Notes under the pieces: generated by a model
What the model saw: only the letters and a program-made list of their open reading frames with translations
The model's database searches: none
What the model was told of the DNA's origin: nothing
Part shown: one piece after another, positions 55,759 through 64,000 of the stretch
Layout of the letters: every line of letters starts with the position of its first letter
Position numbering within the stretch: the first letter of the stretch is position 1
NCBI RefSeq assembly: GCF_000621325.1
Contig: NZ_JHYQ01000001.1
Location: 1 to 64,000, forward strand
Length of the DNA stretch: 64,000 nt
Origin: Thiothrix lacustris DSM 21227
Lineage (GTDB): Bacteria > Pseudomonadota > Gammaproteobacteria > Thiotrichales > Thiotrichaceae
Direction: 5' to 3'
Program-made: the position numbers and the translations under genes

Positions 55759-58173
55759 TTATGCAAATTCCAGTCTGTTTTTGTCTCTATCAATGTAGAA
55801 CTTATTGGTTTTCACCGTTCCATCGACACCGGCGCTAAGTACGATAAATTCGTCATTATTGGAGGTTTCCTGCTCCGCGACTTTCAACAGCCTTGAGCGA
55901 AACCATTCGAGTTGTGCCAAATGAATCGGCACAAGCTGATTGCCAAGGCTGCCAATGCTGCATGTTTGGATGTAATCCAATAGCGGCAAACTCAACATCA
56001 ACTTAGCATCCCGATAACGCAAGAATGGCTGTTGTTGATCCTTGTCATAACCCACCGAAAAGTCATTGGTGTTAAAGCTGGCAATAACCATTTGTGTCGG
56101 TTGCACCACAGCTTTATCCGGTCGGCGCAACGTCAGATACAAGCGGTTATTGGAATCTTTGAACTGCCCTGCACTAAACCCCGAATAGACTTCCAATAAC
56201 ACATTCAGAATATTGGCTTTGAATGCCCGTTGCTCTGAATGTGATAACTCCAAAGCCCCATTACGTTGCCAGTCATCAAACTGGCGTAGTTTAGGCGCTT
56301 GCAGGAAATTATCTAAAAACGCATGAAAGCCCTTTTGTTCACTTTGTTCTACGGGCTGCTGCCCATAAAGATAAGCCATGCGCCGCAAGGCAAAACGCCA
56401 ACGTACCCCCGCTGCTTCACGGGAATAGTTCCTCCACCGTTTCACAACAGGTGCTAAAGCGGGCGGCAATCCAACCCAAGCGGTATCATCATCGGCAATC
56501 AATTTACGCTCGAAATCCACCGCAAACGGGCTACCAAACTCTAAACGGCGGATCAGTTCAATGGCCTTCAAAGCGCCCGCCTTTTCATCCACCTCACCAC
56601 TTTTGTAACCAAAAAAGCTTTCACTGAATAAATGGTTTTCCAACCCAGTATTCACTTCACCGTTACTGGTTTGCGTGTCATAGGCATAGTGGCGAGCTTT
56701 GGTACAATCCAACCCACCCGTCACCGAATAGGCTAAGTGGGCAACAATATGGCGCAAGGTCAGGCGTTGCTCATAAGCGGTAAGCCGTTGATAAACCCAG
56801 CGCACCCGCTCAACCACATCGCGTTGTTGCAACGCTTGGCGATTCTTGCGAAGTGGGCAGCTCTCTTCCACATCACACCCTCGGCACTCTGACCAACCGG
56901 GATGCAGCAGCATTTTCTCCAACACCTTTGCACCTGAATCCACATTGTTCAGGCGCGTCATATTGAGAATAACCAAGGGCTTGGTGGTATCGCCTAAGCG
57001 CAAAGTATGCGTCGTAAGCTCAGCTTCTTTATAGGGTGTATCCAGCTTTTTCAGGACTTCATTCTCAACCCAAGCAACATCTGCGATACCGTGATTTTTG
57101 ACGAACTCAGACAAACTATCTAGCAGTGGCCCCGTGTTGCTGATAATCAAGCAACTCCCCGGTTTACCAAAAGCCTCATCTAACCACTTTAAGCGATCTT
57201 GAGCGCTCAACTCGCTCATGTCTTTGATGATAGAAATCTCACGATCACCAGAACGCACCACTTCCCGTTCTTTCAGCTTGTGCCGAAGCGGTTGATCGGG
57301 TGCGTAACCGTGCAAATGCTTGAAGACATCCAAGGCGACTGTGGACTTACCATCACCGGCATGACCTGTCAGGATAATCACCTTATCCTCACCGGAGGTT
57401 AGCGCGTCTTTTACCGTGTCGGCTAAGGGGAAGGCGACATACAAATCAGTAAAATAAGAACTCAATGCTTGCGACTCTGCCAAGGCATTAGAGCCATCGG
57501 CAGAAAGGTTATGCAATGAATTCAGATAACCAATGAAACCGTTTTGGTGATCCTTATTTTTTGGTTTTAACACGGCAATCATGTCAAATAGGTTTAAGTT
57601 AACACCCATCCGGTTGCCATCATTAATTCTGTCATTTTCTTTCGCCATCACTGGCTCTGGTAAATCAGATACAGTCCCCATATCTTTTTTCACTCCATAC
57701 AATGTATTGTGCGTCGTTGTATGACCTGCGTTTGGTAGCCCTACCGCTGCACGCAGCCCCTGATGTAATTCAGGCGCAAAATAACGCCCCAATAGCAAAT
57801 CTGCCATTCTTAAAGTAAGGCCATCGTCAATCAATAAATTCCGATAAACCTCAAGAGTAAATCCACCCTTAATATTTCGCTGAATTAGCTCAGTTCTTGA
57901 TATATCACCAGATGAGCTTTTAATAAGCTCATCATAATCTTCAACTTCCCACAATCCATCATTCACTAATCTTCCAAAAGGATACTGAACAGAGAAATCA
58001 TCAAAATAATCTCTAAAAACAGCAAGTTCATTCTCATAAGAAAGAAAAGAAACTAACCGCTCTTTCTTATGAAAACATCTAGCCAATGCTACCAGCAGCA
58101 ACAATGGCTTATGCACAGAAAAAAATCCTCCTGTTTTCTTAACTCTTAACCCATCAAAAAAACTTAAAATCAT
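55759..58173 (-). CDS. dptF: DptF/SspF-like ATPase fused to a sulfur-binding-like domain
   Basis: An 804-residue protein with two parts. Residues 1-147 resemble the sulfur-binding domain of PT-dependent McrA-type enzymes: HKPLLLLVALAR (21-32) and YPFGRLVNDGLWEV (64-77) are its hallmarks. Residues about 190-804 are the DptF ATPase, with Walker A GHAGDGKS (270-277) and a cysteine cluster C430, C433, C439 that may bind metal. DptF is usually shorter and, as I know it, lacks this N-terminal part. The fused domain lets the restriction complex read the PT mark. The N-terminal part is AT-rich, unlike the ATPase part. Confidence 0.8.
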   Translation of the reverse strand: MILSFFDGLRVKKTGGFFSVHKPLLLLVALARCFHKKERLVSFLSYENELAVFRDYFDDFSVQYPFGRLVNDGLWEVEDYDELIKSSSGDISRTELIQRNIKGGFTLEVYRNLLIDDGLTLRMADLLLGRYFAPELHQGLRAAVGLPNAGHTTTHNTLYGVKKDMGTVSDLPEPVMAKENDRINDGNRMGVNLNLFDMIAVLKPKNKDHQNGFIGYLNSLHNLSADGSNALAESQALSSYFTDLYVAFPLADTVKDALTSGEDKVIILTGHAGDGKSTVALDVFKHLHGYAPDQPLRHKLKEREVVRSGDREISIIKDMSELSAQDRLKWLDEAFGKPGSCLIISNTGPLLDSLSEFVKNHGIADVAWVENEVLKKLDTPYKEAELTTHTLRLGDTTKPLVILNMTRLNNVDSGAKVLEKMLLHPGWSECRGCDVEESCPLRKNRQALQQRDVVERVRWVYQRLTAYEQRLTLRHIVAHLAYSVTGGLDCTKARHYAYDTQTSNGEVNTGLENHLFSESFFGYKSGEVDEKAGALKAIELIRRLEFGSPFAVDFERKLIADDDTAWVGLPPALAPVVKRWRNYSREAAGVRWRFALRRMAYLYGQQPVEQSEQKGFHAFLDNFLQAPKLRQFDDWQRNGALELSHSEQRAFKANILNVLLEVYSGFSAGQFKDSNNRLYLTLRRPDKAVVQPTQMVIASFNTNDFSVGYDKDQQQPFLRYRDAKLMLSLPLLDYIQTCSIGSLGNQLVPIHLAQLEWFRSRLLKVAEQETSNNDEFIVLSAGVDGTVKTNKFYIDRDKNRLEFA

Positions 58174-58179
58174 AATTCA

Positions 58180-58995
58180 TCATAACCTACACATTAAACA
58201 ACCCAAATCATCAGACTCATCAGAATCCCTATCTATAAGTTTCTTTTTTGGCTTCAGTTTTTCGAGTTCTTTTCCAAGCTGTTTGTTATTTTTTATTTCG
58301 TCAGCTCGCTTTAGCAAATCTTCTAAACTACCACCTTCAGACCAAGTATGATCACGTCCATGTGCCTTATGGAATTCTTCATAAGACATCGCTTTCTTAT
58401 AAAGATCAGGATACCTTTCATGCAAACTAATCCATTCGTCTTTTCTTTGGAAAAAGCAAAAATAACAACCTGAACGACTACGCCACTGATAATAAGCTGG
58501 AAGACCCAACCCAGAACTTTCTAAAATCTCACGAATATCATTTATATCCTTACTATCTTCTACAAATGGGTAGCGTGCTGAAATATTAGGCTTTGTTGAT
58601 ATGTAACCTTGACGCTGAGGCTCATCCGCACGTATTCCAACATAAGTAATCGCCTCATCATTACCAACAAACTCTTCAAATGGCCTCAGTTTTAAATTAG
58701 TTGTACACCAACGCATTTTAGCGGTCGGCAGTATATTTCCATTCAGCTTAAAGTAGTGTTCAAATCCTTTCTCTGAATTAAGGCGAGTAATTTTTTTTCC
58801 AAAATATGCCTCAAGCTGATCCACAAATTCTAGCGTTTCGGGGAGTTCTGCTCCGGTATCCGAGAAGAAGTATTCCATTTTTTCGTGGATTTCGGGGTAT
58901 TTATCACGAATGTAGATAGCCAAAGCCGAGCTATCTTTGCCCCCCGACAAACCCAGCAAATGCCGTACTGGTTTCTTTTCTGTTACATCATTCAT
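58180..58995 (-). CDS. sspD: SspD/DndC-like PAPS reductase-family sulfurtransferase
   Basis: A 271-residue ATP pyrophosphatase that activates the DNA backbone for sulfur insertion. The PP-loop is SGGKDS (17-22). Cysteines suited to an Fe-S cluster or sulfur transfer lie at C97 (RWCTTN), C177 and C180 (SGCYFC), with a C-x2-C at 266-269. It is AT-rich by eye like the neighbouring start of dptF. Its ATG overlaps the sspC stop as ATGA. With sspA, sspB and sspC it forms the single-strand PT modification module. Confidence 0.9.
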   Translation of the reverse strand: MNDVTEKKPVRHLLGLSGGKDSSALAIYIRDKYPEIHEKMEYFFSDTGAELPETLEFVDQLEAYFGKKITRLNSEKGFEHYFKLNGNILPTAKMRWCTTNLKLRPFEEFVGNDEAITYVGIRADEPQRQGYISTKPNISARYPFVEDSKDINDIREILESSGLGLPAYYQWRSRSGCYFCFFQRKDEWISLHERYPDLYKKAMSYEEFHKAHGRDHTWSEGGSLEDLLKRADEIKNNKQLGKELEKLKPKKKLIDRDSDESDDLGCLMCRL

Positions 58996-61900
58996 GATTG
59001 AATTTCTCCATTTTGTTCTTTCTGTGATAAACGCCCAAGCAAACTGGCAATAATCGCCAATTGCTCTGATTCATTCAGATCATCCAAACCCTTAGCAATT
59101 TCCCCCACCCGTATTTCCACGGCTTGGCGCTGGGAATCCGATAATTGCACCACCCGACTCCTTTCTCCATGCGTGGTATCCACCCAGCGGATCAACACCG
59201 CATCCTGAGCCTTGTCAGGGTTAGGCACAGCCAAGCGTAATTTCATCAAGTCACGCAACTGCTGCCCGCGCTCTTCCAAGCGCAACGCTGCCTGCAAGCG
59301 GTTTTCATCCGTCCACTTTTTCGGCGGAATCCCCTCAACCAACGTAGCCATCGACTCCAGCCAAGCCTGATCAGAGTCATACCCCGCATCTCCAAGGCGA
59401 CGGATAAATGCACCCAACACTTTCTGGTCAGTCGCGTACTTATCCAAGCCCTCATACCGCCGCGCCAGTTCTGCACGCAATGACGGTAAATCCGGCATAA
59501 CCTCATCCAGCAATACCCGATTCAAGGTTGCCTGCCAGTGATCCAACAACACCCCATAAGCCGCGTTCAACTCACGTAACACAGCCACCAAACGCTGAAT
59601 AAAGGTCTCAACGACCACGGTATCACCGGATTCAAACGCATCAGATGCCACCCCACAAGCCTGTGGCAATTCCTGAAATAACAACGCGCCCGGACTTTTC
59701 GCCTGTGTAAAAATCTTCCGTACCCGCTCTGCATCCGCACTCAACCCCGAACAACGCTTCGTGTAAGGTGGCAAGTTGGACATAAAGCGCACCAGCGGCC
59801 CCACAATATCCAACAAGGAAGCGTCGGCACGCACCTTACCCACCACCGTACTCATGTACTGGTCAAACAAGTCGCCACGCACACCTTTCAGCTCAAAGCG
59901 TTCCAACGCAAACAACTCTGGCCGACGACACAAGAGTTCTGCCTGCGCCAACGAGATCTCGTCAGAAAACACACCTTCTTGATACAAAGCCACTTCACGA
60001 CGATACGTCAGGAAGTACGCAATCAAAATAATCGGCAAGATACCCAACTTGATACCAAAGGGTGGTTGACGCAGGGTGTTATAAATTTCTGTCAGCGGCA
60101 CTTGCCTTGCGCCAGCATCACCCAAGGTTTTGGTAATCGTGTCCCACATGGGCTGCAAACTATTCGGGATCTGAAACAACAGCTTCCCATTATCAAACAC
60201 ATTGACGAGTGCGGGTTCATGAACTCCCCAACGCCCCTGTTCCTCTCGGTGCAATCCCGTCTCTTTGAGCAATGACAAATACAAGCTCATTTCCGCTGGG
60301 GTTTTCTCAATGCCAAGGTAGGGTTGGTCAGCCGAGGTGAGCATCGCATTGATCAGCCGCTTGCGCCCGGTATTGGCACTGGCTGACGGTTTATCCCAGT
60401 TAGCCAATTCGTTACGAAGCAATGGCGCTTTGTGGTAGCAATACGTCGTCATCCATTCAGACAACTTCTCTTGCAAACCACGGCGGTTACGCACCTGCCA
60501 CACCTTGCCATTTGCTGACCATTGCAAAGATTCTGGTTCTTCCAATAAGCCCCGTAACAGCTTGCCTGTTTCCAGCTCGGCATTGTGTAACCAATCACGG
60601 TACTCGCGCTGTGCCACAGGGTCTTGATGCAAAGCTGCGTGATGTTTGGGTAATTCCTGCAATGCCAATTGGGTGATCACTGCTTCCCGCAAACGTTCGG
60701 TGGAAGTACACAGCGCGACCACATCGTATTCGCCAAATGTATTCACATCCGGCAATACTTCGCCCTCTTCCGCTAGGTAAAACACGATGCGGGGAGATGT
60801 TTGCTCCAACTTGGTTTTAGTGCGGGTCAGATGGGAAGCAAAATAAGGTGTAAAACTGCGTAATGTGCCCGTTTCAATCGTAGCGCGACGTGCCACTATT
60901 GACTTGAACGGCGCAAGCGCATTCAATTTGTCAGCCAATGGCAGGTTTTCAAACTCCACCAAGGCTTGTTGCAGGTTGCCAGCCAAATCGAAATCGCTGC
61001 CCTGCCAGACGCGATATTCTTTATTGAAACTGCGGAAATGGATAATGGAAGCATCCGCCAAACGCTGGCTGTGGGGCACAAAGGTTTCACCAAAAGCCAA
61101 ACCCAAAATCGCCTGACTGGCTTTCAGACCACGTTGCCCACCCACCAGATTGAGCAGACCAATAGTTTTCAGCAAACTAACAGCGGGGTCATCAGGGGCA
61201 ACATCAAAACGTTCTAATGCTGTCACCACCTCAACCCAACGGTGATAAGTCAGCGGGTCAGAGAAACCACCGGGATGATTCAGCATGAAGTAATCATACA
61301 AATCAGCAGGCATCACCCACTCACCCAAGCGCAATTGAGCAAGCCGGAAACGTAGCCCAAACGGTTCCTGGCTGCTGAGATAGGAAAACAGGGTGCGTTC
61401 GTTTTGGGCAACCTTCTGGCACAGTACCGGCAATATCAGCGTCGTCAGGGGGTGCAGCGGGTAACATTCCGCAAACAAGTCCTGGGCATTGTGCTTATCC
61501 ATGCCATGTGGGAGCGCCCCTTCTGCGGCAAGTACCGCAACCCATGCTTCCAATTGCGCCTGAGTGTCAGGCGGTAACGCACAGCGACTATCAAACGCGG
61601 CAGCAACAAGCCGCAAGGATTGTTCAGCAGGTTCGAGGAAGGCTAGCGTATTGAAACGCCCTTGTATTTTCTGCCATTCATCGCGCAGGTGCTTGCCCAA
61701 ACGCTGGGTATAATGCTCAAACGATTGGTGCAACATCACCATGATATGCAGCGGGGCATCACCGCCTTGGTGAGCATGTTCCGCCAACAATTGCAGCAAA
61801 TGGATTTCACGGTTTTGCGGATGGTAGGCTTCGTATTCGAGGAACTTGCCTAGCTCGTCAATTTCAAGCAATACCCCGCTGCCATCCAGCACCGCCCATT

Positions 61901-62438
61901 CCAATTGAATCTCTTCGATCAGCGCCATGACGCGATTCATAGCCGGTGGCGTGGCTTCTTGGGAAGCCTTATGGATTTTTTGGCACAGCTTTTCATCCAT
62001 GCCTTGCTGTGCCATCGCTTCGGCAAAAGCTGCCAGCAATTGCTTGCTCAACGATGCCGGAATCCCGTTAACCACGACACGCAGGAAGCCGCGCTTACCC
62101 GTCGTTGCTTGAGAAAAATGGGGCAGTAACGCTTTAACAGCTTCATGTTGCCCCAGCACCGCCATCGCCGCCCTGTGCATCGGGTCATCTGCCGCAGCCA
62201 GCAACGCCGAAAGGAATAAAGCAAAAGCGGATTTGCCCGAGCCATAGGGGCCAACCAAAGCCAAGGCGCGGTCGGCTGGTGCACCACCCAAGCTGAGAGC
62301 CACTTGCTCCAATGCCTGCAATGATTTGGCGGTCGGCAAATAAGCCTTTACCAATTCCAGATTGCCCACATCACGCTGCAAATTGACGGAACGGGTATAG
62401 CCTGCCCGAATACGGATTTGTTCGCTTAAACCACTCAT
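58992..62438 (-). CDS. sspC: SspC-like P-loop ATPase of PT modification
   Basis: A 1148-residue ATPase with Walker A GPYGSGKS (63-70) and Walker B LLEIDELGKFLEY (190-202); the rest is large and mostly helical. SspC ATPases work with the SspB nickase and SspD in PT insertion. The gene lies between sspB and sspD with four-base ATGA overlaps on both sides, so the three are tightly coupled. Its ATPase core pattern is shared with the 1500-residue protein at 41735. Confidence 0.85.
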   Translation of the reverse strand: MSGLSEQIRIRAGYTRSVNLQRDVGNLELVKAYLPTAKSLQALEQVALSLGGAPADRALALVGPYGSGKSAFALFLSALLAAADDPMHRAAMAVLGQHEAVKALLPHFSQATTGKRGFLRVVVNGIPASLSKQLLAAFAEAMAQQGMDEKLCQKIHKASQEATPPAMNRVMALIEEIQLEWAVLDGSGVLLEIDELGKFLEYEAYHPQNREIHLLQLLAEHAHQGGDAPLHIMVMLHQSFEHYTQRLGKHLRDEWQKIQGRFNTLAFLEPAEQSLRLVAAAFDSRCALPPDTQAQLEAWVAVLAAEGALPHGMDKHNAQDLFAECYPLHPLTTLILPVLCQKVAQNERTLFSYLSSQEPFGLRFRLAQLRLGEWVMPADLYDYFMLNHPGGFSDPLTYHRWVEVVTALERFDVAPDDPAVSLLKTIGLLNLVGGQRGLKASQAILGLAFGETFVPHSQRLADASIIHFRSFNKEYRVWQGSDFDLAGNLQQALVEFENLPLADKLNALAPFKSIVARRATIETGTLRSFTPYFASHLTRTKTKLEQTSPRIVFYLAEEGEVLPDVNTFGEYDVVALCTSTERLREAVITQLALQELPKHHAALHQDPVAQREYRDWLHNAELETGKLLRGLLEEPESLQWSANGKVWQVRNRRGLQEKLSEWMTTYCYHKAPLLRNELANWDKPSASANTGRKRLINAMLTSADQPYLGIEKTPAEMSLYLSLLKETGLHREEQGRWGVHEPALVNVFDNGKLLFQIPNSLQPMWDTITKTLGDAGARQVPLTEIYNTLRQPPFGIKLGILPIILIAYFLTYRREVALYQEGVFSDEISLAQAELLCRRPELFALERFELKGVRGDLFDQYMSTVVGKVRADASLLDIVGPLVRFMSNLPPYTKRCSGLSADAERVRKIFTQAKSPGALLFQELPQACGVASDAFESGDTVVVETFIQRLVAVLRELNAAYGVLLDHWQATLNRVLLDEVMPDLPSLRAELARRYEGLDKYATDQKVLGAFIRRLGDAGYDSDQAWLESMATLVEGIPPKKWTDENRLQAALRLEERGQQLRDLMKLRLAVPNPDKAQDAVLIRWVDTTHGERSRVVQLSDSQRQAVEIRVGEIAKGLDDLNESEQLAIIASLLGRLSQKEQNGEIQS

Positions 62439-63361
62439 GCAGCAGTCCCCTTGTAGTAATGGCTCAACACATCGTCAGGTTGCTGAGGTGGGGTTAAGCG
62501 GTATAGCTGGTTTAAGCCTGCGGTATCACGTAAATCATACATACGCGGGTAGTGTTCCATCACTTGGTATAAACACGTCATCAGCCCTTCTTCTGTCAAA
62601 CGGAATACTGCCCCAGGTGCTGCCCAACCCGTTCCGCCGTAGAGCAATTCACGCACCGGAATCGCCGCTTCTTGAGTATTATTTTTTTGCCCTGCTTGCT
62701 CAGCAAAGCGTTGCTGCAAAGCAAAGTGGAGTGCCACAGGCGGTAAAAACGGGCGGGAAGTCCGCAAACTGCTGTAGCCATAGCCCTCTTCTGTATTCAC
62801 CAATTGCAGCGATGCCAAGGGCGAATCCAGGTGTTCTTCCCCGCCTCGACCCGCCACGGGGGAATACATGCGTAACAGTGTGGAAAGATCCGATTTCAGG
62901 GTGGTATGCGCCCGCTTCAGACCTAACTCCTGTTCCACAAATTCTTCCAAGGCTTGCAAGGCATCCTTATCGCGGAAGCGTGGTGCAGAATAGTGATTGA
63001 AGAACCAGAAAAACCCCGTAGCCATTTCTGCATTGGATGCAATTAACCAATGCACAATCCACAGCGTGGCTTCATCTTCCAGATAAGGGTCGCCATCTTT
63101 ACCCAGCAAAGCCTTGCCTAAGGGGGAAACGATGCCATCACCGTTCGTAAACGTGACCAAGCCTGTTACTTGTAACCAGTAATACAAGGCATTGACCATG
63201 TTGCGTCCAATACCTAACTGGGTCATGGCTTTCTCATGTTCACGCTCATGAAAAATGCTCTGATGTTTGCCCACAACGTCAACACCTTTGGTTAGCCAGC
63301 CATACCGCAAGGGGAAGGTCTCATGGCGTCCAAACGTCGTTTTGTTTTTATTCAATTTCAT
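62435..63361 (-). CDS. sspB: SspB-like DUF4007 protein (nickase)
   Basis: A 308-residue DUF4007 protein opening TTFGRHETFPLRYGWLTKG, the family signature. It continues with a winged-helix-like MVNALYYWLQVTGLVTF and FFWFFNHYSAPRFRDKDAL. In the SspABCD system SspB nicks one strand at the site of modification. The start directly follows the sspA stop and the end overlaps sspC as ATGA. Confidence 0.9.
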   Translation of the reverse strand: MKLNKNKTTFGRHETFPLRYGWLTKGVDVVGKHQSIFHEREHEKAMTQLGIGRNMVNALYYWLQVTGLVTFTNGDGIVSPLGKALLGKDGDPYLEDEATLWIVHWLIASNAEMATGFFWFFNHYSAPRFRDKDALQALEEFVEQELGLKRAHTTLKSDLSTLLRMYSPVAGRGGEEHLDSPLASLQLVNTEEGYGYSSLRTSRPFLPPVALHFALQQRFAEQAGQKNNTQEAAIPVRELLYGGTGWAAPGAVFRLTEEGLMTCLYQVMEHYPRMYDLRDTAGLNQLYRLTPPQQPDDVLSHYYKGTAA

Positions 63362-64000
63362 TCAGTCCAGTTCCTGCATCCGGCGTACAGCGGCAATGAT
63401 GTGCTCTACCGCCTGTGAAATATCTGTCATTGTGTGATAACGGCTAAAGCTTGCTCTAACAGCCCCGTATAAGGCATCGCCCTCCACTCCCATTGCCCGT
63501 AATACATAGGAGGGGTCGATTGTCCCTGATGAACAAGCAGAGCCGGAAGACAAGGCTACTGTTGTTGCAAGTTGGTTGATCAGTGCATCACTGCTTATAC
63601 CGTTGATGGAAAAGTTGACAATGTAAGCTGAACTTCGTTCCGTATCGCCGTTTATTTTTATAGCAGAACTTTGTTCGAGTTGCTTAATAAATTGCTTTTT
63701 GAGTGCGCTAACGTGTACGTAATCTTGTGATTGAGAGTGTGCCGCAAGCTGCAAAGCGGCAGTCATGCCAGCAATTTGGTGTGTAGCCAACGTGCCAGAA
63801 CGCAGACCAAACTCCTGTCCACCCCCCGTCAACATCGGTTGCAAGCGCAACTGCCGCCGGTTACGGATGACCAAACAACCAATACCTTTAGGCCCGTGAA
63901 ACTTATGTGCAGAAAGCGAGAGAAAATCAATCGGCGTTTCGTTGAGATTGAGAGGAAACTTGCCTGCGGCTTGGGCTGCATCAACGTGAAACAGCACACC
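63362..64000 (-). CDS. sspA: Cysteine desulfurase SspA/DndA-like, C-terminal part (cut by window edge)
   Basis: The last 212 residues of a PLP enzyme of the NifS/IscS family, open to the window end. The PLP lysine is in SLSAHKFHGPKGIG, the catalytic cysteine in SSGSACSSGTIDPSYVL, and HVDAAQAAGKF and RSGTLATHQIAG are also present. It supplies sulfur for the PT module. The N-terminal part lies beyond 64000. An IscS with a general role would be possible, but the position before sspB-sspC-sspD argues for SspA. Confidence 0.88.
   Translation of the reverse strand, partial: GVLFHVDAAQAAGKFPLNLNETPIDFLSLSAHKFHGPKGIGCLVIRNRRQLRLQPMLTGGGQEFGLRSGTLATHQIAGMTAALQLAAHSQSQDYVHVSALKKQFIKQLEQSSAIKINGDTERSSAYIVNFSINGISSDALINQLATTVALSSGSACSSGTIDPSYVLRAMGVEGDALYGAVRASFSRYHTMTDISQAVEHIIAAVRRMQELD

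Noticed and set aside
58992-62438. Reading the locus as BREX, because of the large P-loop ATPases
   Set aside because: The PAPS-reductase-like SspD, DUF4007 proteins, cysteine desulfurase and DptF/DptH point to phosphorothioation; no PglZ, BrxA, BrxB or BrxL gene is seen.

Overview
The window looks like a gammaproteobacterial chromosome, most likely Thiothrix or a close relative. The evidence is the order maf / yceD-rpmF-plsX-fabH, moderate to high G+C, and several enzymes with typical gammaproteobacterial sequence. The genus is an impression from gene content; no 16S gene is present.

Layout. (1) 1-6186: the 3' end of an IS1182-type transposase, then a MoxR/VWA chaperone-like cluster (DUF5691, YehL-, YehM- and YehP-like genes); the first of these seems to have lost its N terminus to the IS. 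(2) 6217-29297: housekeeping genes: rhlE, a CYTH phosphatase, fabH, plsX, rpmF, yceD, maf, aroE, hemB, a DUF1703-type ATPase/nuclease, pgl-zwf-gnd, hrcA, nadK, recN, gpx, an agmatine-to-putrescine pair (aguA-aguB), an aspartate-type aminotransferase and mltB. (3) 29428-29514: tRNA-Leu(TAA), a likely island boundary. (4) 29515-33384: accessory debris: an AbrB/PIN pair with a frameshifted toxin, a nucleotidyltransferase pair, an IS110 element, and a CRISPR relic without cas genes whose repeat seems to be split by the IS. (5) 33385-39181: a conjugation/mobilisation block on the + strand (MobH relaxase, TraD-like coupling ATPase, DUF4400 membrane protein, HerA-like ATPase). (6) 39190-64000: one long, tightly packed - strand operon for backbone phosphorothioation (PT) defence.

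The PT operon is the main interest. In transcription order it carries sspA (cysteine desulfurase, running off the window end), sspB (DUF4007 nickase), sspC (ATPase), sspD (PAPS-reductase-like), then the restriction genes dptF, dptG and dptH (SspFGH-like). An AbiEi/AbiEii pair sits between dptG and dptH. It is followed by a second trio: a divergent DUF4007-like protein, a 1500-residue ATPase with a long helical tail, and an 850-residue PT-associated methyltransferase. The first 150 or so residues of DptF resemble the sulfur-binding domain of PT-dependent restriction enzymes, so this copy may read the mark directly. The second DUF4007/ATPase/methyltransferase trio, without its own sulfurtransferase, is the best candidate for an undescribed extension of PT defence.

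Together, regions 3 to 6 read as a mobilisable defence island next to tRNA-Leu. No integrase and no type IV secretion genes are visible; the far end lies beyond the window.
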